Shown one piece after another: positions 5,153 through 5,721 of a DNA stretch of 5,721 nt; positions within the stretch are counted from its first letter, which is position 1, and each line of letters starts with the position of its first letter. The position numbers were made by a program, and so were the translations under genes. The stretch is from an uncultured Roseiflexaceae bacterium (GTDB taxonomy: Bacteria > Chloroflexota > Chloroflexia > Chloroflexales > Roseiflexaceae). The notes below the pieces were generated by a model. It saw nothing but the letters and a program-made list of their open reading frames with translations, made no database searches and was not told where the DNA came from. The stretch covers positions 1-5,721 of the forward strand of contig CAIPUQ010000399.1 of the NCBI GenBank assembly GCA_903868295.1. The letters run 5' to 3'.

Positions 5153-5536
5153 ATGCAGAAGATAGCCAAGCCCGCCGCAATTGCTGCCCTGATGGCAGCA
5201 GTCGTCAATACCATTGTCTTTTACATCGCCACCGCAGTCAGTGGTGATTTGGTCGTGCTGATGCCCGCCGAAGAGACCCTGACCGTGTACCAACCGTTCA
5301 TCTTCACCGCCATGCTGGGTATCATTGGTAGCCTGATCGTGTCGTTCATCGCGCAGCGCACAGCCACCCCACGACGCACCTGGGTGCTGAGCACCGTTAT
5401 TGCCGTGACACTCTATGGTCTGCCACCGTTTTTGTCGGCCGGCATCACCACGGCGATCTGGTTCAACGTGATGCACGCCGTCGCTGCGTTGTTCATCATC
5501 CCTGCAATCGCCAAAGAACTGCCCGAGCACAAGTAA
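5153..5536 (+). CDS. Small four-helix membrane protein of unknown function (DUF6069-like)
   Basis: 127 residues from an ATG with GGAG eight bases upstream. Four hydrophobic segments are clear at about 7-29, 46-67, 76-94 and 98-120. Short loops join them: G-D-L-V-V-L-M-P-A-E-E between helices 1 and 2, and A-Q-R-T-A-T-P-R-R between 2 and 3. By the positive-inside rule, the Arg-rich 2-3 loop and both Lys-bearing ends should face the cytoplasm. N19 in helix 1, and N105 and H108 in helix 4, are polar residues within the membrane. Size and pattern resemble DUF6069 proteins, known from actinobacteria and Chloroflexota and without an assigned function. I recall this resemblance and have not verified it. 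The divergent MarR gene and the operators over its promoter mark it as the probable main target of that regulator, as seen with many small transport or stress membrane proteins. Confidence 0.85.
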   Translation: MQKIAKPAAIAALMAAVVNTIVFYIATAVSGDLVVLMPAEETLTVYQPFIFTAMLGIIGSLIVSFIAQRTATPRRTWVLSTVIAVTLYGLPPFLSAGITTAIWFNVMHAVAALFIIPAIAKELPEHK

Positions 5537-5546
5537 CGTCGCGAAC

Positions 5547-5583
5547 AACCCCCCCACCGCGTTCGCCGCTGTGGGGGGGTTTT
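5547..5583 (+). terminator. Rho-independent terminator after the membrane-protein gene
   Basis: AACCCCCCCAC (5547-5557) and GTGGGGGGGTT (5571-5581) form an 11-base-pair stem with a 13-base loop, ending in TTTT (5580-5583). It starts 10 bases after the TAA stop. In the leftward direction the stem is followed only by TTGTT, so it may also slow the convergent gene that ends at 5606, but less efficiently. Confidence 0.88.
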
Positions 5584-5605
5584 GTTGCGCTCTGGCGCGC
5601 GGTAT

Positions 5606-5721
5606 CTACGAAGCGGAGACGAGCGCAGGGTCGCTGTGTTGGGCGAAGAAATCTTCGATCAAGGTGCGTGCATCGTCGAGGGTCGTCGATCGATGGACGT
5701 GTTCCCGCAATTTGGCAGCAT
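5606..5721 (-). CDS. C-terminal 37 residues of a leftward gene (cut by window edge)
   Basis: Read leftwards from 5719, an open frame runs to a TAG at 5608-5606. It reads A-A-K-L-R-E-H-V-H-R-S-T-T-L-D-D, then A-R-T-L-I-E-D-F-F-A-Q-H and ends in V-S-A-S. The amphipathic helical pattern and mostly G/C third positions look like real coding sequence, while the neighbouring leftward frames either stop early or are rich in Cys and Arg. Too little is present to name the protein. It converges on the membrane-protein gene, with the terminator hairpin between them. Confidence 0.5.
   Translation of the reverse strand, partial: AAKLREHVHRSTTLDDARTLIEDFFAQHSDPALVSAS

Overview
The window is bacterial chromosomal DNA with G+C-rich genes. 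Third codon positions are mostly G or C, genes are closely packed on both strands, and the spacers are short and A+T-rich. The gene set (aldolase/short-chain dehydrogenase fusion, DPM-type glycosyltransferase, MarR regulator, proline-linked exported protein) and the stacked A+T-rich 7/8-base tandem repeats fit a member of the Chloroflexota. That assignment is an inference from overall character and not a proven match.

Left part (1-429): a leftward gene, cut by the window edge, encodes an exported protein that is probably a lipoprotein. Its perfect TATAAT box lies so close to a GTG start that the mRNA may be leaderless. Divergent to it, at 430-2394, is a 654-residue fusion of a zinc-dependent class II aldolase and a short-chain dehydrogenase, of the type that cleaves rhamnulose-1-phosphate and oxidises the lactaldehyde formed. 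No other rhamnose gene is visible.

Middle (2391-3610): the stop codon of the fusion gene lies inside the first unit of a block of three different short tandem arrays (7-, 8- and 7-base units). The block ends about 45 bases before the TATAAT promoter of a family-2 glycosyltransferase of the dolichol-phosphate-mannose-synthase type with two C-terminal membrane segments (2580-3542). A compact pair of terminators separates this gene from the convergent leftward genes. One of them is a perfect 32-base palindrome followed by six U in the leftward direction.

Right part (3611-5721): a leftward two-gene operon encodes a MarR-family regulator (4561-5013) and, 11 bases downstream, a D-2-hydroxyacid dehydrogenase (3611-4549). 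Divergent to it is a 127-residue four-helix membrane protein (5153-5536). The 139-base spacer between them is the most information-rich part of the window. It holds back-to-back promoters whose -35 boxes overlap on opposite strands, and two near-identical 18-base palindromes. One palindrome covers the -10 box of the membrane-protein gene and the other lies just after its predicted transcription start. The simplest reading is a self-contained switch in which the MarR protein represses the membrane-protein gene and perhaps tunes its own operon. The membrane-protein gene ends in a strong terminator. The last 116 bases hold the C-terminal end of another leftward gene. I found no rRNA, tRNA, CRISPR array, transposase or attachment site.
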